NCBI GenBank assembly: GCA_029582165.1 | Contig: CM055877.1 | Coordinates: 8,857,855 to 8,921,854, forward strand | DNA length: 64,000 bases | From: Portulaca oleracea | Lineage: Eukaryota > Streptophyta > Magnoliopsida > Caryophyllales > Portulacaceae | Direction: 5' to 3' | Shown here: positions 44,551-55,043 of the stretch, one piece after another | How the letters are laid out: the number at the start of each line of letters is the position of its first letter | Position numbering within the stretch: the first letter of the stretch is position 1 | Position numbers and translations under genes: made by a program | Notes under the pieces: model-generated | The model's input: the letters and a program-made list of their open reading frames with translations, nothing else | What the model was told of the DNA's origin: nothing | The model's database searches: none

Positions 44551-45566
44551 TAGGGATGACAGTCAAGTCCGAATCCGAAGCGAATCCGATTCGCTCCGAC
44601 TAAAAAATCTGAATTCGAATTTGACTAAAAAAACTCCAATCCGAATCTGATTAAAAAAATCCGACTCCGAATATAATTGGGGCGGGTATGGAGGTGACCA
44701 CCTCCGATCCGATTAAGTCCGATTAAGTCTGATTATAACAATTAATATAAAAAATTTATAAAAAAAACTGAAAATTAAAATGTTCGATTTTTTTTATAGT
44801 AGATTGTAAAAGTTTATTTTTTTTATTTTTTTAAAGGGAAATCGGGTATTACTATTAGCTATTAGTGTTTCATTTCATCAGTTTCACTTCACCTGCCCTA
44901 CGCATCCCAGCCCCCGCTCCCGCCCCCAGGCTCCCATCGTCCCCTTCACTTCAGCGCCCTCTTCTGCTCTTCACCTGCGCATCCCAGCCCCCAGGCTCCC
45001 ATCCCAGCGTCGTTACCACCATCATCCACCACCTTCACTTCACCGCCTTTGAGTTCTTCTTTCGAGTTTCGAGTTCAGAGTTCAGTGTCGTTACCACCAT
45101 CATCTCTAGTTCAGTCTCCTCTGACCTCTGTCCTCTCTGCCTCTCTCTGTTTGCGCCTGCCGTCTCCTCTCTTTGTCTCAGCCGACCACCGCACCGCCTC
45201 ACGACAGCCGACCGCCGCACCCCTTCACGACACCCGACCGTGACGTTAGGACCACCACACGCAAACATTTTAAAGAATTATTGTTGGTGTTTTATTTTAA
45301 CAAGTATGATATATAATCAGAGGTAATCGGAGTTAGAAGTAATCAGAGTCAGAGGAAATCATTTTATGGAAACGTATAACAGCTAATCGTAGTCGAAGGT
45401 AATCCGATTACCTCCGACTCCGATTACCTCCGATTGAGTTTGGATTTGGAGGTCCTCCGACCTCTGATTAATCGGATTTGGAGGTGGACCTCTACCTCCG
45501 ATTATTAATTGGAACGAAGGTAAAGGTATCTACCTCCGATTCGCCTCCGACCCATTGCCATCCCTA
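44551..45566. mobile_element. hAT element, non-autonomous, perfect 8-bp TSD, with C-rich cargo
   Basis: 1016 bp, TAGGGATGACAG ... TTGCCATCCCTA, flanked on each side by CTTTGCAT (44543-44550 and 45567-45574). Its arms repeat ATCCGA/TCGGAT words. The centre (44865-45290) is unlike the arms: C-rich with imperfect duplications (CGTCGTTACCACCATCAT appears twice). An open frame there has no recognised product, and no transposase is present. Confidence 0.85.
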
Positions 45567-45574
45567 CTTTGCAT

Positions 45575-46320
45575 CCGTTTTGGGCTTAAATAATTGGAAA
45601 AAAAGAGAGTAAAATATCTCATTAAATCTCCCCATTTTCTCTCCCAGGGAATAGTAAGTATTAAGTGTCAATTCTTAAAAGATGGTCTTTTTAGGTAGGT
45701 CAAACATCTCAACCAGTTTCTAAACTTTGAGTTATATTGTAGACTAGTGAGCTAATAGCCTATTTAGCAGCATAGGGACTTTTTATGTTAGTTTGGATGA
45801 CCCAAACTTACCTTGGTATATAAAATGAAGGAAGAAAGTGTCATTATGAATAAAATGTTCTATTTCTTGATAGAAATTATAACCATATGGATCAACATTA
45901 TTACATAATGAGGTTGAGGTATAAACAAGTTTGCTATATGATCAACATTATTACACTAGTTAGATATTTTAGGACCAGTTTTTTACACCATCCAAGTACA
46001 AATAAAATGAGACTTTAGCCCCATATGAAGCAGTCAGAAGCATCCTTTGAACTCTATCACAGAGATAATTACATTGCACCATAGAATCAAAGCTACACCA
46101 GAATGAGTGAATGACAATATTCAAGAGCAATCTATACCAATGTAAACCAAACCATAATCAATGGACAAAAATGTTGATTACAAAGCAGAGAAGCTAGAAG
46201 CCGATGTCATATCTAATATTTGTCAAACAATTCCGATTACAAAGTTGGAGCTCAGAAGCTATCAACGGCCTCAAACTCAAGCTGAGAAAAAACTCGGAAG
46301 GATAGGAACGGAAATGTTTT
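45575..46320. other. DPM2 downstream intergenic region
   Basis: The 3' UTR of the minus-strand DPM2 gene probably covers the end near 46000-46320. Otherwise AT-rich with no recognised feature. Confidence 0.5.
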
Positions 46321-47031
46321 CTAAGCTTTTTTCTTCTTGGATTTCAGCATCACGGACCCGATGAAGATGGATAGGAAGGATAGAAGCACAACCCCGGCGA
46401 GTACCGGGATGAGGATCGCGTACTCTTGAGGTAGAAAGTACTGGTGGATAAAATGATCACTGTCCACAAATGGCTGCAAGACATGGAAGATTTGGTCAAT
46501 TAGTTGACGGTCCAAAACCAAAACCAATACTCTGAAATCCCGCTCAGGTGACATCAAAGTTGTTAAAATCGGGATCCTAACTCGGATCCATGGGGTGGTT
46601 AGGATTGGAACTAACCCACGTCAGATCGTGGATCGTAATGTACTTAGTAGAATCACATCGATGATTTTTTATCATAAAATCATAGAATCGTAAACCAGGA
46701 TCGGGATTCTAATAACTATGGGTGACATAGGGAGGGGTCAGATGTAACAGTCTTACCCCTAATTTTGCAATTTAGAGAGACTTGTTCCAATTGACCCAAG
46801 AATTAGAAATCGTTCCCTACCTACCAATGAGGCCTTTTACTTTTGTCTATTACAATCTAAGTTGACAATAATCATTTTCTAACTATCTAGATTATGGACA
46901 TGAAAAGGATTATGGAACAAGGAGGTTAAAATTGCACTTACCAAGATGATGACCCAGAATGTGTAGTATGTGAATATTGATAGGCTTATGCAACACAGGA
47001 ACAAGCCTACAGCTCTGTCAGCCAGATCCAT
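46321..47031 (-). CDS. DPM2: DPM2, dolichol-phosphate mannose synthase regulatory subunit (exons 46942-47031, 46321-46473)
   Basis: Predicted 80-aa ER membrane protein. DPM2 stabilises the DPM1 catalytic subunit, which makes Dol-P-Man for N-glycosylation and GPI anchors. Exon 1 is MDLADRAVGLFLCC followed by SLSIFTYYTFWVIIL, the first membrane segment (about residues 8-30). Exon 2 begins PFVDSDHFIHQYFLPQEYAI and carries the second membrane segment (IPVLAGVVLLSFLSIFIGSV), ending in the ER-retention-like lysine tail MLKSKKKKA. Length and both landmarks fit the family exactly. The intron (46474-46941) is phase 0 with GT and AG, and a 166-bp hAT MITE lies in it. No damage was seen. Confidence 0.95.
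46555..46720. mobile_element. hAT MITE (CAAAGTTGTTAAAAT family), DPM2 intron
   Basis: 166 bp with ends CAAAGTTGTTAAAATCGGGA and TCTAATAACTATG and a perfect 8-bp TSD GGTGACAT (46547-46554 and 46721-46728). Other copies are at 47723, 48032 and 56267. Confidence 0.88.
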
Positions 47032-47722
47032 CGATATTTGCACTTGTTTATTTTTTCCAACAAATTAGTGATTTCCTGCATTTCATAGAGCTATCTGTAG
47101 TTAGTAGGTGATACTGAAGCAAATGGTGTATAACAGTAAATCTGTAAATTGGATAAGCAGGGGAAGTTTACAGAACACGAGGAATGGGAGAAGCACATAG
47201 GATTTACCCGCCTGATGATAAGAGGAGAAAGTGGTGAACATTGTGAATCAACTGTCTTGTGAATGTTTCACATAGCCACATGACACAAGCAAATATGTTG
47301 GAAAGAGATATTCTAGGAGAAATAGGGATTTTAATCTAAAGTCGATAATATCTTTTAGTTATATCTCTTATCCTTTAGGTAGCAAATAATTTTTTTTATA
47401 TTATGTTTCCTTATCGCTTCAGGTTTCTATCGTCTATTTGAACTCCCCTGCCGCGTTTAGGGAGTTGGACTTGATTAATGAATTGAATTTTCGGAAAATT
47501 GTGATTTTCTCTCAGTGTTGAAATTGAACGTCCCCCAATCACCACAATACCATCAAAGACAAGGAAAATTTAAGCAATTTCAGATTTCAGTGAAGGCCTG
47601 AAATGGCAAAGATGCTTGACCGTCTTTGAAAAACAACACACTGGTTGAGAATAGAGGGGAGTTCCAGATTTACATTGGTTGGGTGTGTTCGAAAAACAAT
47701 ATCATAACTTTCATATCCAGTA
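47032..47722. other. DPM2 upstream region
   Basis: The stretch just 5' of the DPM2 ATG (to about 47095) is conserved in the pseudocopy at 42284-42350. A 5' UTR intron is possible, because 49000-49010 has a good minus-strand donor (CACCAG|GTACTC), but I cannot fix the exon. Confidence 0.4.
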
Positions 47723-47893
47723 CAAGGTTGTTAAAATTGGGATCCTAACTCGAATCCGTGGGGTAGTTAGGATCGGAATTTACCCATGTAGGATCGTGGA
47801 TCATGTGTAGATAGTATAATCGTATCGAGGATTTTGGATCATAAAATCGTAGGATCGTAGATCAGGATCGGGATTGGAATTTTAATAACTATG
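47723..47893. mobile_element. hAT MITE (CAAAGTTGTTAAAAT family)
   Basis: 171 bp, CAAGGTTGTTAAAATTGGGA ... TTTTAATAACTATG, with perfect 8-bp TSD ATCCAGTA (47715-47722 and 47894-47901). Confidence 0.88.
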
Positions 47894-48031
47894 ATCCAGT
47901 ACTGTAGATATGTTACCTCAACCACTATGCAATCTGAAATAGTCTCCTAAATTCCACTGAGAGAAATAATCCAACTCATCCAAACTCCAGTAATTGCCAC
48001 TCACACTTCAACATAGTTCGCAGTTCCAACC

Positions 48032-48188
48032 CATAGTTATTAAAATCTCGATCTTAATTTACGATTCTACAATGTTATATCCAAAATTCTCGATGCGATT
48101 CTACTATCTACATTCCGATCCACGATCATATGTGGGTAAATTCCGATCCTAACGAATCCGAGTTAGGATCCCGATTGTAACAACCTTG
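48032..48188. mobile_element. hAT MITE (CAAAGTTGTTAAAAT family), inverted copy
   Basis: 157 bp, CATAGTTATTAAAATCTCGA ... TTGTAACAACCTTG, with perfect 8-bp TSD TTCCAACC (48024-48031 and 48189-48196). Confidence 0.88.
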
Positions 48189-48196
48189 TTCCAACC

Positions 48197-49166
48197 ACGC
48201 AGTTAGTAAACCAAGTTAGACTGGTAAAGCAATTGAGCAATCCAGAACCTATTATTTTTTTGCTCGCTATACCAAAAGATCGGATACACAATATTGAACA
48301 AATGAGAAAATGCATCGGTTCTTGCATTAGAGACATTGCTTTGCTGACATTGCGCATCAAAATGAGGTTTGACATCTAGCTCATATGTATACCTACTAAA
48401 TAATCTATAAATCAAGGAATCAGACTATGAATTTGGGTTACTTTTTGAACATATATTGTCAATTCCTACTCAGCAATAGAATCAATAAATATGGAGGACT
48501 TTCCTCAAAAAAAAAATAAATAAATAAATATGGAGGGCTTCAGTCTCAGAACCCCCCATGAATAATCAGAACTGAATGCTAATACCACTGAGAACCAAGT
48601 AACAGGTTCAATAATTCCTAATTAACACGAAATTCACCTCCTACCCTGATTATCAAGCCGTGAAATTAAAAAAAAAAAGGGCTGGATCCATTTCGTCAAA
48701 CAATTACACTAGGAAAAAAAATGAGTTTGTTGTATAATTTCTCGACCTAGGGTTTCTTCATCTTTGTTTCTTTCCCTGATCAACGTCGAATTCGAGCCCC
48801 AAACCGCTCTAATTCAGTGATTCGTTCGAATCGAGCGCTATACCTATGCTGTGTACCACAGCTCACCAACTGTTCGATGAAAGTTCTCACAGAACGTGAA
48901 ATTCAATGTAATCAAGCTATCTATATTTCGTTATAGAAATGTGAATTGCTAACCAAGCACGAAACTAAAGATTGAAGAGATGGAGAAACAGAGAGAGAGA
49001 GAGTACCTGGTGAGAGAAAGCTCAATTGAAGATCAATGGAGGTGATCGATGGGAACTTGAAGAATGCAATGACTTCCTTTCCTTTTATCTCTTTCAGTAT
49101 GGCAGAAAGAACTCCAGAAATGAACCGCCGGGGAGATTAATTAACCCTTCCTTTCTACTTTTCTAC
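48197..49166. other. Intergenic DNA, possible leader exon of DPM2
   Basis: No coding region. 48980-49130 has GAGA-rich sequence (CAGAGAGAGAGAGAGTACC) adjoining a plausible minus-strand splice donor; its role as a DPM2 5' UTR exon is only inferred. Confidence 0.35.
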
Positions 49167-50394
49167 AGAAAACACGAGTTAAATCATATTTATGTTATAT
49201 AACTTTCATTTTTTGTCAGTTTTATCACTAAATTTGTAAATTTGTCAAATGTCACTTAATTTTAAAAACTTGTCAAAAATGTCACGTACCTTTTAAATTT
49301 GTCAAATATGTCACACAACTTTAAAACTTGTCAAAAATGTCATCCGACTTTGAAAAATTGTCAACATGTCACTAAATAAGGTTTTGACCTATTATAATAA
49401 GTAAAATTTACTTTTATTTTTATAGAAGAAAAAAATTCTAATATATTAATATAATTTTATTTCATGGTGTTGAAGATGAGTAAGAAGAATTATGAGATAT
49501 AATTTTATTAATATAATTTTATTTAGATTAATATATTAAGGCCTTTTTTCTTCGGGAAATTGGATTCTAATAATACGAACTTTTGGCCATATAAGACTTA
49601 ATAATACGGACTTTCGATTCAGTGATGAATATCGAACTTTGATTTCGTCATTTCTAATAACACGCCACCGAGTTAAGATTAACTTGACTTTACGCGTCCG
49701 AGTGGGCACGCATGATTGTTTGACTTCACGCGCGTCATCCACGTTGACTTAAAAAATAATACAAACTTTACCCTATGTTACTCTCAATAATACGAACTTT
49801 TTTCTCCCTCTAAAAATCTCAGATCTTATTTTTATTTCTTCATCTTCTTCCATCCTCCCCCTCTCTTTCCTTCTCCATCAGAATCAAACCCAGAATATTT
49901 GTCACTCACTTGTTGAAAAACTGAAAACTGAAAACTAAACTCACAATCACAGAAGAATTTGAGGCTTTGATCGAATCCAGAAACTGCATCTCAAATTCTT
50001 AGCTGTATACTTTGCCCTCCGTATTTTTGACTTAAAACTAGCTGTATAATTTATCCTTTTCAAATTACATACCCATAATAGCTAATCAACCAAAAACCTC
50101 CTCATTTGGGATGGGATTCAAGTATTCAACTCATCTACCCAACTGCCAATTCAGAAACAAATCATCAAAAATCAACAAATCCCCAAACTCCCCCAACTTT
50201 GCCAAAAATCTCAAACACCCATTTAGAAACAAATCATCAAAATCTAAGAACCAATCCAAAATTCCCCAAAAATTTTCAAAAAACTTACTTGTCCATCAGT
50301 AAATGGTCGCTGTTGAAGTGCCGCAACAACAATATGGGCTTCAACAACAAATGAATAAGTATAAGAAGCTAGGACATTAATGTTTGTTAAGCAA

Positions 50395-50480
50395 GGATCT
50401 GGTCAAGGGGTTTGGAGTCCAAGTTAGAGTTTGGGAGGTCGTGGATTTGTTTCTCCTGTTTGGCCATCTTCTTGAGCTTC
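50395..50480 (-). pseudogene. Captured exon-like fragment in the Pack-MULE
   Basis: Minus strand: after an AG acceptor (ATGGCAG) it reads YEKLKKMAKQEKQIHDLPN and ends SKPLDQILA-stop. It is Lys/Glu-rich, like the last exon of a coiled-coil protein. The parent gene is unknown. Confidence 0.5.
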
Positions 50481-50531
50481 TCATACTGCCATTAAAATTC
50501 TAAAACCTTTGACAGCAAGACCAAACTAACC

Positions 50532-50897
50532 CTACAGATCCAACGCGTGTAACAAAACCTTTGAGCTTTGAGTTCCAAACATGGAGGGCGAAATCGACCC
50601 AAGTGGTGAAGTGGGTTTCTGGGAAGGAGAAGATGGCCGAAAATTGATATCGGAGCTAGAGAGAGAAAGTGGGGCCCGGGGCGGCGGAGGAGAGGGCAGA
50701 ATTGGGTGGAGGCCCTCGTGGTTGATTGGAGGGAAGATTGAGACGTCGTGGAAGTGGTGGTTGTGGTGACGGCCGGGGGCGGTGACCGGAGGTAGAGAGA
50801 AGGTATCGGAGAAGGAGGAGGAGAAGGGAGGATGGTGGTTTGGATTTGCAGTTGCAGTATAGAAACTCTCCCAGTCTTCATCTTCTTCAACCTCCAT
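50532..50897 (-). pseudogene. Captured first-exon-like fragment in the Pack-MULE
   Basis: Minus-strand ORF from ATG 50897 (MEVEEDEDWESFYTATANPN), 121 codons, acidic at the start then His/Pro/Ser-rich (SLPPVTAPGRHHNHHFHD). It has higher GC than the surrounding element. It reads like the N-terminus of a plant protein that I do not recognise. It could be expressed, but context and lack of a clear C-terminal domain favour a captured fragment. Confidence 0.5.
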
Positions 50898-51288
50898 TGT
50901 TCCAGAGAGGGGAGAGAAAGAGGGAGGAAAGAGAAAGAGGGAGGAAGAAAAGGGCTAGCTGGAAAATTGCAACGGAGAGAGAGAGCAATGTCAAAGGCTG
51001 ACCTGACAATGTCAAACAGCAAGGGCACATGCCGTCACCGCCATGTCACTTTACCGACGAGTCAAAATAAAGTCAACTCGGTGGCGTGTTACTGTGGACA
51101 ACAGGGGGTCAAAGTTCATATTATTAAGAACCAAATCGAAAGTTTGTATTATTAAGTCTTATATGGCCAAAAGTTTGTATTATTAGAATCCAATTTCCCT
51201 TTTTCTTTTGTTTCTAACTATTCGAAATTAAAAAAATAAAATGAATATAAATTTTACTTGCTTTAATAGGTCAAAATCTCATTGGTGG

Positions 51289-53518
51289 TGTAACGCCCCT
51301 TTATTAAATCATCTTTGGATTAAAGTAAAACACTTTTAACCCAAAGATTAACGCAGCGGACTAAAGAAACACAAGAACATTACCGCCGTCCTCATACAAA
51401 GGACCAGGCTAAAAGAACCACGCAAGACCAAAATAAACTTCACACACATCAAATGTAGTATATCCTCCCTCAAGAAAAGACAAGGCATTATATAATCAAT
51501 ATTATTCAAACACACCTAAATCTTAGATCCCGAGTCTACAATACCACCACAAGGATATAATCAACTTCTTAAACATAATTATAATCATAAGAAGATAGGA
51601 TCATCACTTTCATGGTAATATTTACTCTGGCCAAACCCAGAACTTCACCTTTCCTCGCTTAATCTGCCTTCTTGTCAGAGCTTGCTTTAGCGGCCTTAGA
51701 AGTACCATCTAAAAACAAAACACAAAAACAAATTTTGCAAATGGATCGAAACTCAATATGCATACCCCTGTACAGTAAAATAAACTTAGGCAATTCATTT
51801 TATTTCGCACATTTCAATTCATTTGGCAAACAAATAAAATAAAAACCAGTAAAAACTTGTTTGCCGTATTATTATTATCTTTATGGTCCCCTACTTGCGA
51901 TCATCGGACTAAGCCTCCATATGCGCATACCCGGACCGATTGGGAGGTTCGGATGGGTTGACACTAGCCAGGTATTGATTTGGGTAGTGCACTATGACAC
52001 AAATAACTTAGGTCAGAGCCATATTTACGTGAGAAAACATGTAAATATTACTCAATTACATTACAATTATTAAACTTGCTTACTTGAACTCAAATAAATG
52101 AGTTTTGGTAGAGTACAAGTAATATGCGTACCTCGTAACTGAACCGCCGGTAAAGTAACTTGAAAAGCTTGACCGGACTAGAATAGAGAGCAATAACGCC
52201 CTCTTAGACCACACTTGAGATAAGAACACTAAAGTGAATTAACTTGGATTCTTGGTAAGGAGGAAGTCTCCTAATTAACTTAACAAAAGTAAACTTTTAA
52301 TTAAAAGATTGGAGAATTTTTTTTTTTATTGGACTTTGCAGTAAATTTGCGAAAGACATAACTTTCACTATAGACCTCTAAAAATTTCACAGGATAACTT
52401 TTTGGAAAGCTAAAATAAGTTCTACAACACTTCAGTTAAGAGTTAAGGTCAAAAATGAGTGTAAGGGCTTCAAAATGATTAAATAAGAGGGTTAGCCTGC
52501 AGTTATGTTCAACTCGGGAGTGAAACTTTGAAGATTCATAACTTAAGATTTAGACATCGAATACTTGAGTATGAGTAGTCTATGAAAAGCTTGAAGTGCA
52601 CTCTACAACTTTTATGTTGACCACAAATTCAGAAACGGTTTGGAAGCCATCGGAAATTGACTTTGAAAAAGACTTGGTGAATGAAATTCTAGTTTAACAT
52701 GGTTGGGAGCCTTATTTTGGCGGGTCTTAACTTTTCACTCCGACATCCGATGAACGCATAAGACCCCACTCCGGAAAGCTTGCAGAGCGTACTATAACTT
52801 TTATGTTGAATACTTAGGCTAATAAGACCTCTTTGATCTCTAAAAATGCTCATGAACCTACTGCCCTCAAAATCATATATACGTAGGGCACCTCGGTTAC
52901 AAACACCATAATTTGTGTTTGGGGTTATACCCCTCGGAATCCCAAAATTCGAAATCTGTATGGAAGCTATTTCCTATAACTATTAATCCACACTGTAATT
53001 TTGACCGGGAAACATTCTAATTGTCCCGGGAAACACCAACCACAAACCCCAAACATAGTTTGCCCGCATTGGGTCTCTATCAACATTGAAGACAACTTCC
53101 AACACTTTTAACTATTTAACAGTTTTATTCCTTGTTAAACAACCAAAACAGCAGCATAAACCCCCCCAATTGACCATTCACTACTACGCCAAGGACAGAT
53201 GCAATCTCAAATTATGAAATCTTATCAATAGTAAACATTAATTCTACATAAATCTTCCTTTTAATTCTCAAATTAACCCATTTTAATCATTTATAACACC
53301 GGCTGCATCACAAGTAAATAGTAATATAGTTCCAACAACAATTTTTTATACTCTAAGCAACTCAAGCATCAAAACTCACATGCGTCAACTATTTGTTCTC
53401 TTCCAATACGTAACAACACCCACCCATTCAAAATCCAACAAACTCATCTCCAAACTCAAACCCAATTCTAATCTACATCAGAATGATACTTTGGCAACCA
53501 AAATAAGCAACAAAACAC
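51289..53518 (-). repeat. Truncated, diverged Tekay-type LTR
   Basis: Begins TGTAACGCCCC like the intact LTR border at 8278 and follows it loosely along its length: GAACATTACCGCCGTC compares with GAAGCATTACCGCTGTC, and TCCGGAAAGCTTGC occurs in both. It stops at about 53518, equivalent to roughly 10750 of the intact copy, so the last kilobase is missing. No internal domain adjoins it. It is either a truncated solo LTR or a deletion remnant. Confidence 0.7.
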
Positions 53519-53631
53519 TAAAAGTTTAGTGGCAAAATTGACAAAAAATTAAAGTTATATGACATAGACATGATTTAGCTCTAGAAAACACCCTTTTTCT
53601 GATGAAAAATTGCTCATATATATATATATAT

Positions 53632-54171
53632 GGGAATTGGATTCTAATAAACCATACTTTTGCAAATTGGATGGCAATAATCCCCTACTTTCAATTTGTA
53701 TTCTGGTGGTCCAAAAATAAATAAAATTGTATTGTAGTGGGACATAATCAAGAGTATACTCTAAATATCATAGATTTTGTGTTGCATTTGATTCAAAACT
53801 TTGTATAACACTTTACCACGATTTTTAATGAATTTACAGCATTTCTCCCAATTTTTTTCGATTTTTTTTCTATTTTTTATGATTTTTTTCAATTTTATTC
53901 ATTTTAAAAAATCATAATAATTACTCATAATCTCAAAAAAATAATTTTAAAAATGTTTTAGCAACTACACTTCATTACCTATCTGGGGGCAGAAACGAAA
54001 AAAACAAAAACAATATGAGGTAGACATGAAAAAAATAAAAAGAATGTGGTGATGGATTTGGTACCACTACAATACAATTTTATTTATTTTTGGACCACCA
54101 GCATACAAATTGAAAGTAGGGATCATTGCCATCCAATTTGCAAAAGTAGGAATTATTACAATCCAATTTCC
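53632..54171. mobile_element. Foldback MITE E of the GGGAAATTGGATT family
   Basis: 540 bp, GGGAATTGGATTCTAATAAA ... CAATCCAATTTCC, embedded in TA repeats like copies A-D and clearly homologous to them in the inner part (CATAGATTTTGTGTTGCATT). Confidence 0.78.

Positions 54172-54228
<57 letters not shown>
54172..54228. repeat. (TA)n(GA)n microsatellite
   Basis: A TA run to about 54194, then a GA run to 54228. Confidence 0.95.
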
Positions 54229-54231
<3 letters not shown>

Positions 54232-55043
54232 AATTTAAAATTATAAAAATAGGTCACAAATATCAACAAGCTCATCTTTTAATCACAATAAGCTTATTAA
54301 AAATAGACTTGTATTAATTGTACCTAAAAAATGAATTTTTACATATAACAAAACATTTGTTCACCACCTATATATGAACAACTATTACTCCATATTTTCA
54401 TTTTATTAGTTGTTTTAATTTATGGATTCATCCAAGCTTTGAAAGCTTTGACTATCATTATACGAAAATATTTGTATACCACCTGTATAAGGGTATATGA
54501 CTAATCAACATACACAATGATAAATCATAAGAAAGTATCATTATACAAAAGCACTATAACAATATATAACTAACAAAAAACAATGTTACAACTTATAAGA
54601 GTACAATATTGTAATTCTCGATAAAATATTACGTGCGAAATTGTTAATCAACAAATTTTATTGACACTTGACAGATAAAATGAAAGACAGAGAGAGTATT
54701 ATTTATAGTGGCACAAATCTGAATCAGTATTATACCCCCTCTCTCCCACATATGTCATGCATTCAAAATTTTGTCCATCTCAAATATCTAAAGCCTGAAC
54801 TTTTTGACAACTGAGCCAGTAAAAGTCTTCTTGTGTTTTTTCTCGCATTCATCCATATCCTACAAATGCAAAAGATACAAGCTCAAATTTAAAACCTAGA
54901 CCAGCTAATTTCATTCACAAAGGCATGCACTGCAAAAAAAAAAAAAAAAAAAAAACCCTAAATATCCTAAGACAACAGATCAACCATTAAGAATTGATAC
55001 TCTTGACTTCTTCAGTTCTTCACAATGTCACACAGTCTATGTT
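54229..55043. other. Downstream region of the 55044-58262 gene
   Basis: AT-rich with a poly-A run at 54932-54953. A minus-strand exon-like piece is seen at about 54795-54865 (after TTTGTAG: DMDECEKKHKKTFTGSVV, then a stop). It may be an untranslated or alternative last exon of the gene. Nothing else recognised. Confidence 0.4.

Larger units (their letters stand above)
49554..51199. mobile_element. Pack-MULE-like element with gene fragments
   Basis: 1646 bp with about 150-bp inverted ends (GGGAAATTGGATTCTAATAA at each end; inner arms share ACACGCCACCGAGTT). The TSD is TTTTTCTTC / TTTTTCTTT, 8 of 9 identical. The interior holds gene-like fragments at 50300-50370, 50395-50480 and 50532-50897. 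No transposase is present. The terminal 20 bp equal those of the foldback MITEs at 28476-30754 and 53632. Confidence 0.82.
49176..53582. mobile_element. Mutator-like TIR element split by two later insertions
   Basis: The left arm 49176-49544 (GAGTTAAATCATATTTATGT...) and the right arm pieces 51209-51288 and 53519-53582 (...ATGACATAGACATGATTTAGCTC) are inverted relatives. AGAAAACAC stands at both outer borders (49167-49175 and 53584-53592), a 9-bp TSD with one extra T on the right. The Pack-MULE-like element and a chromovirus LTR fragment lie inside. The left arm carries TGTCACxxAACTT-type tandem words. Confidence 0.65.
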
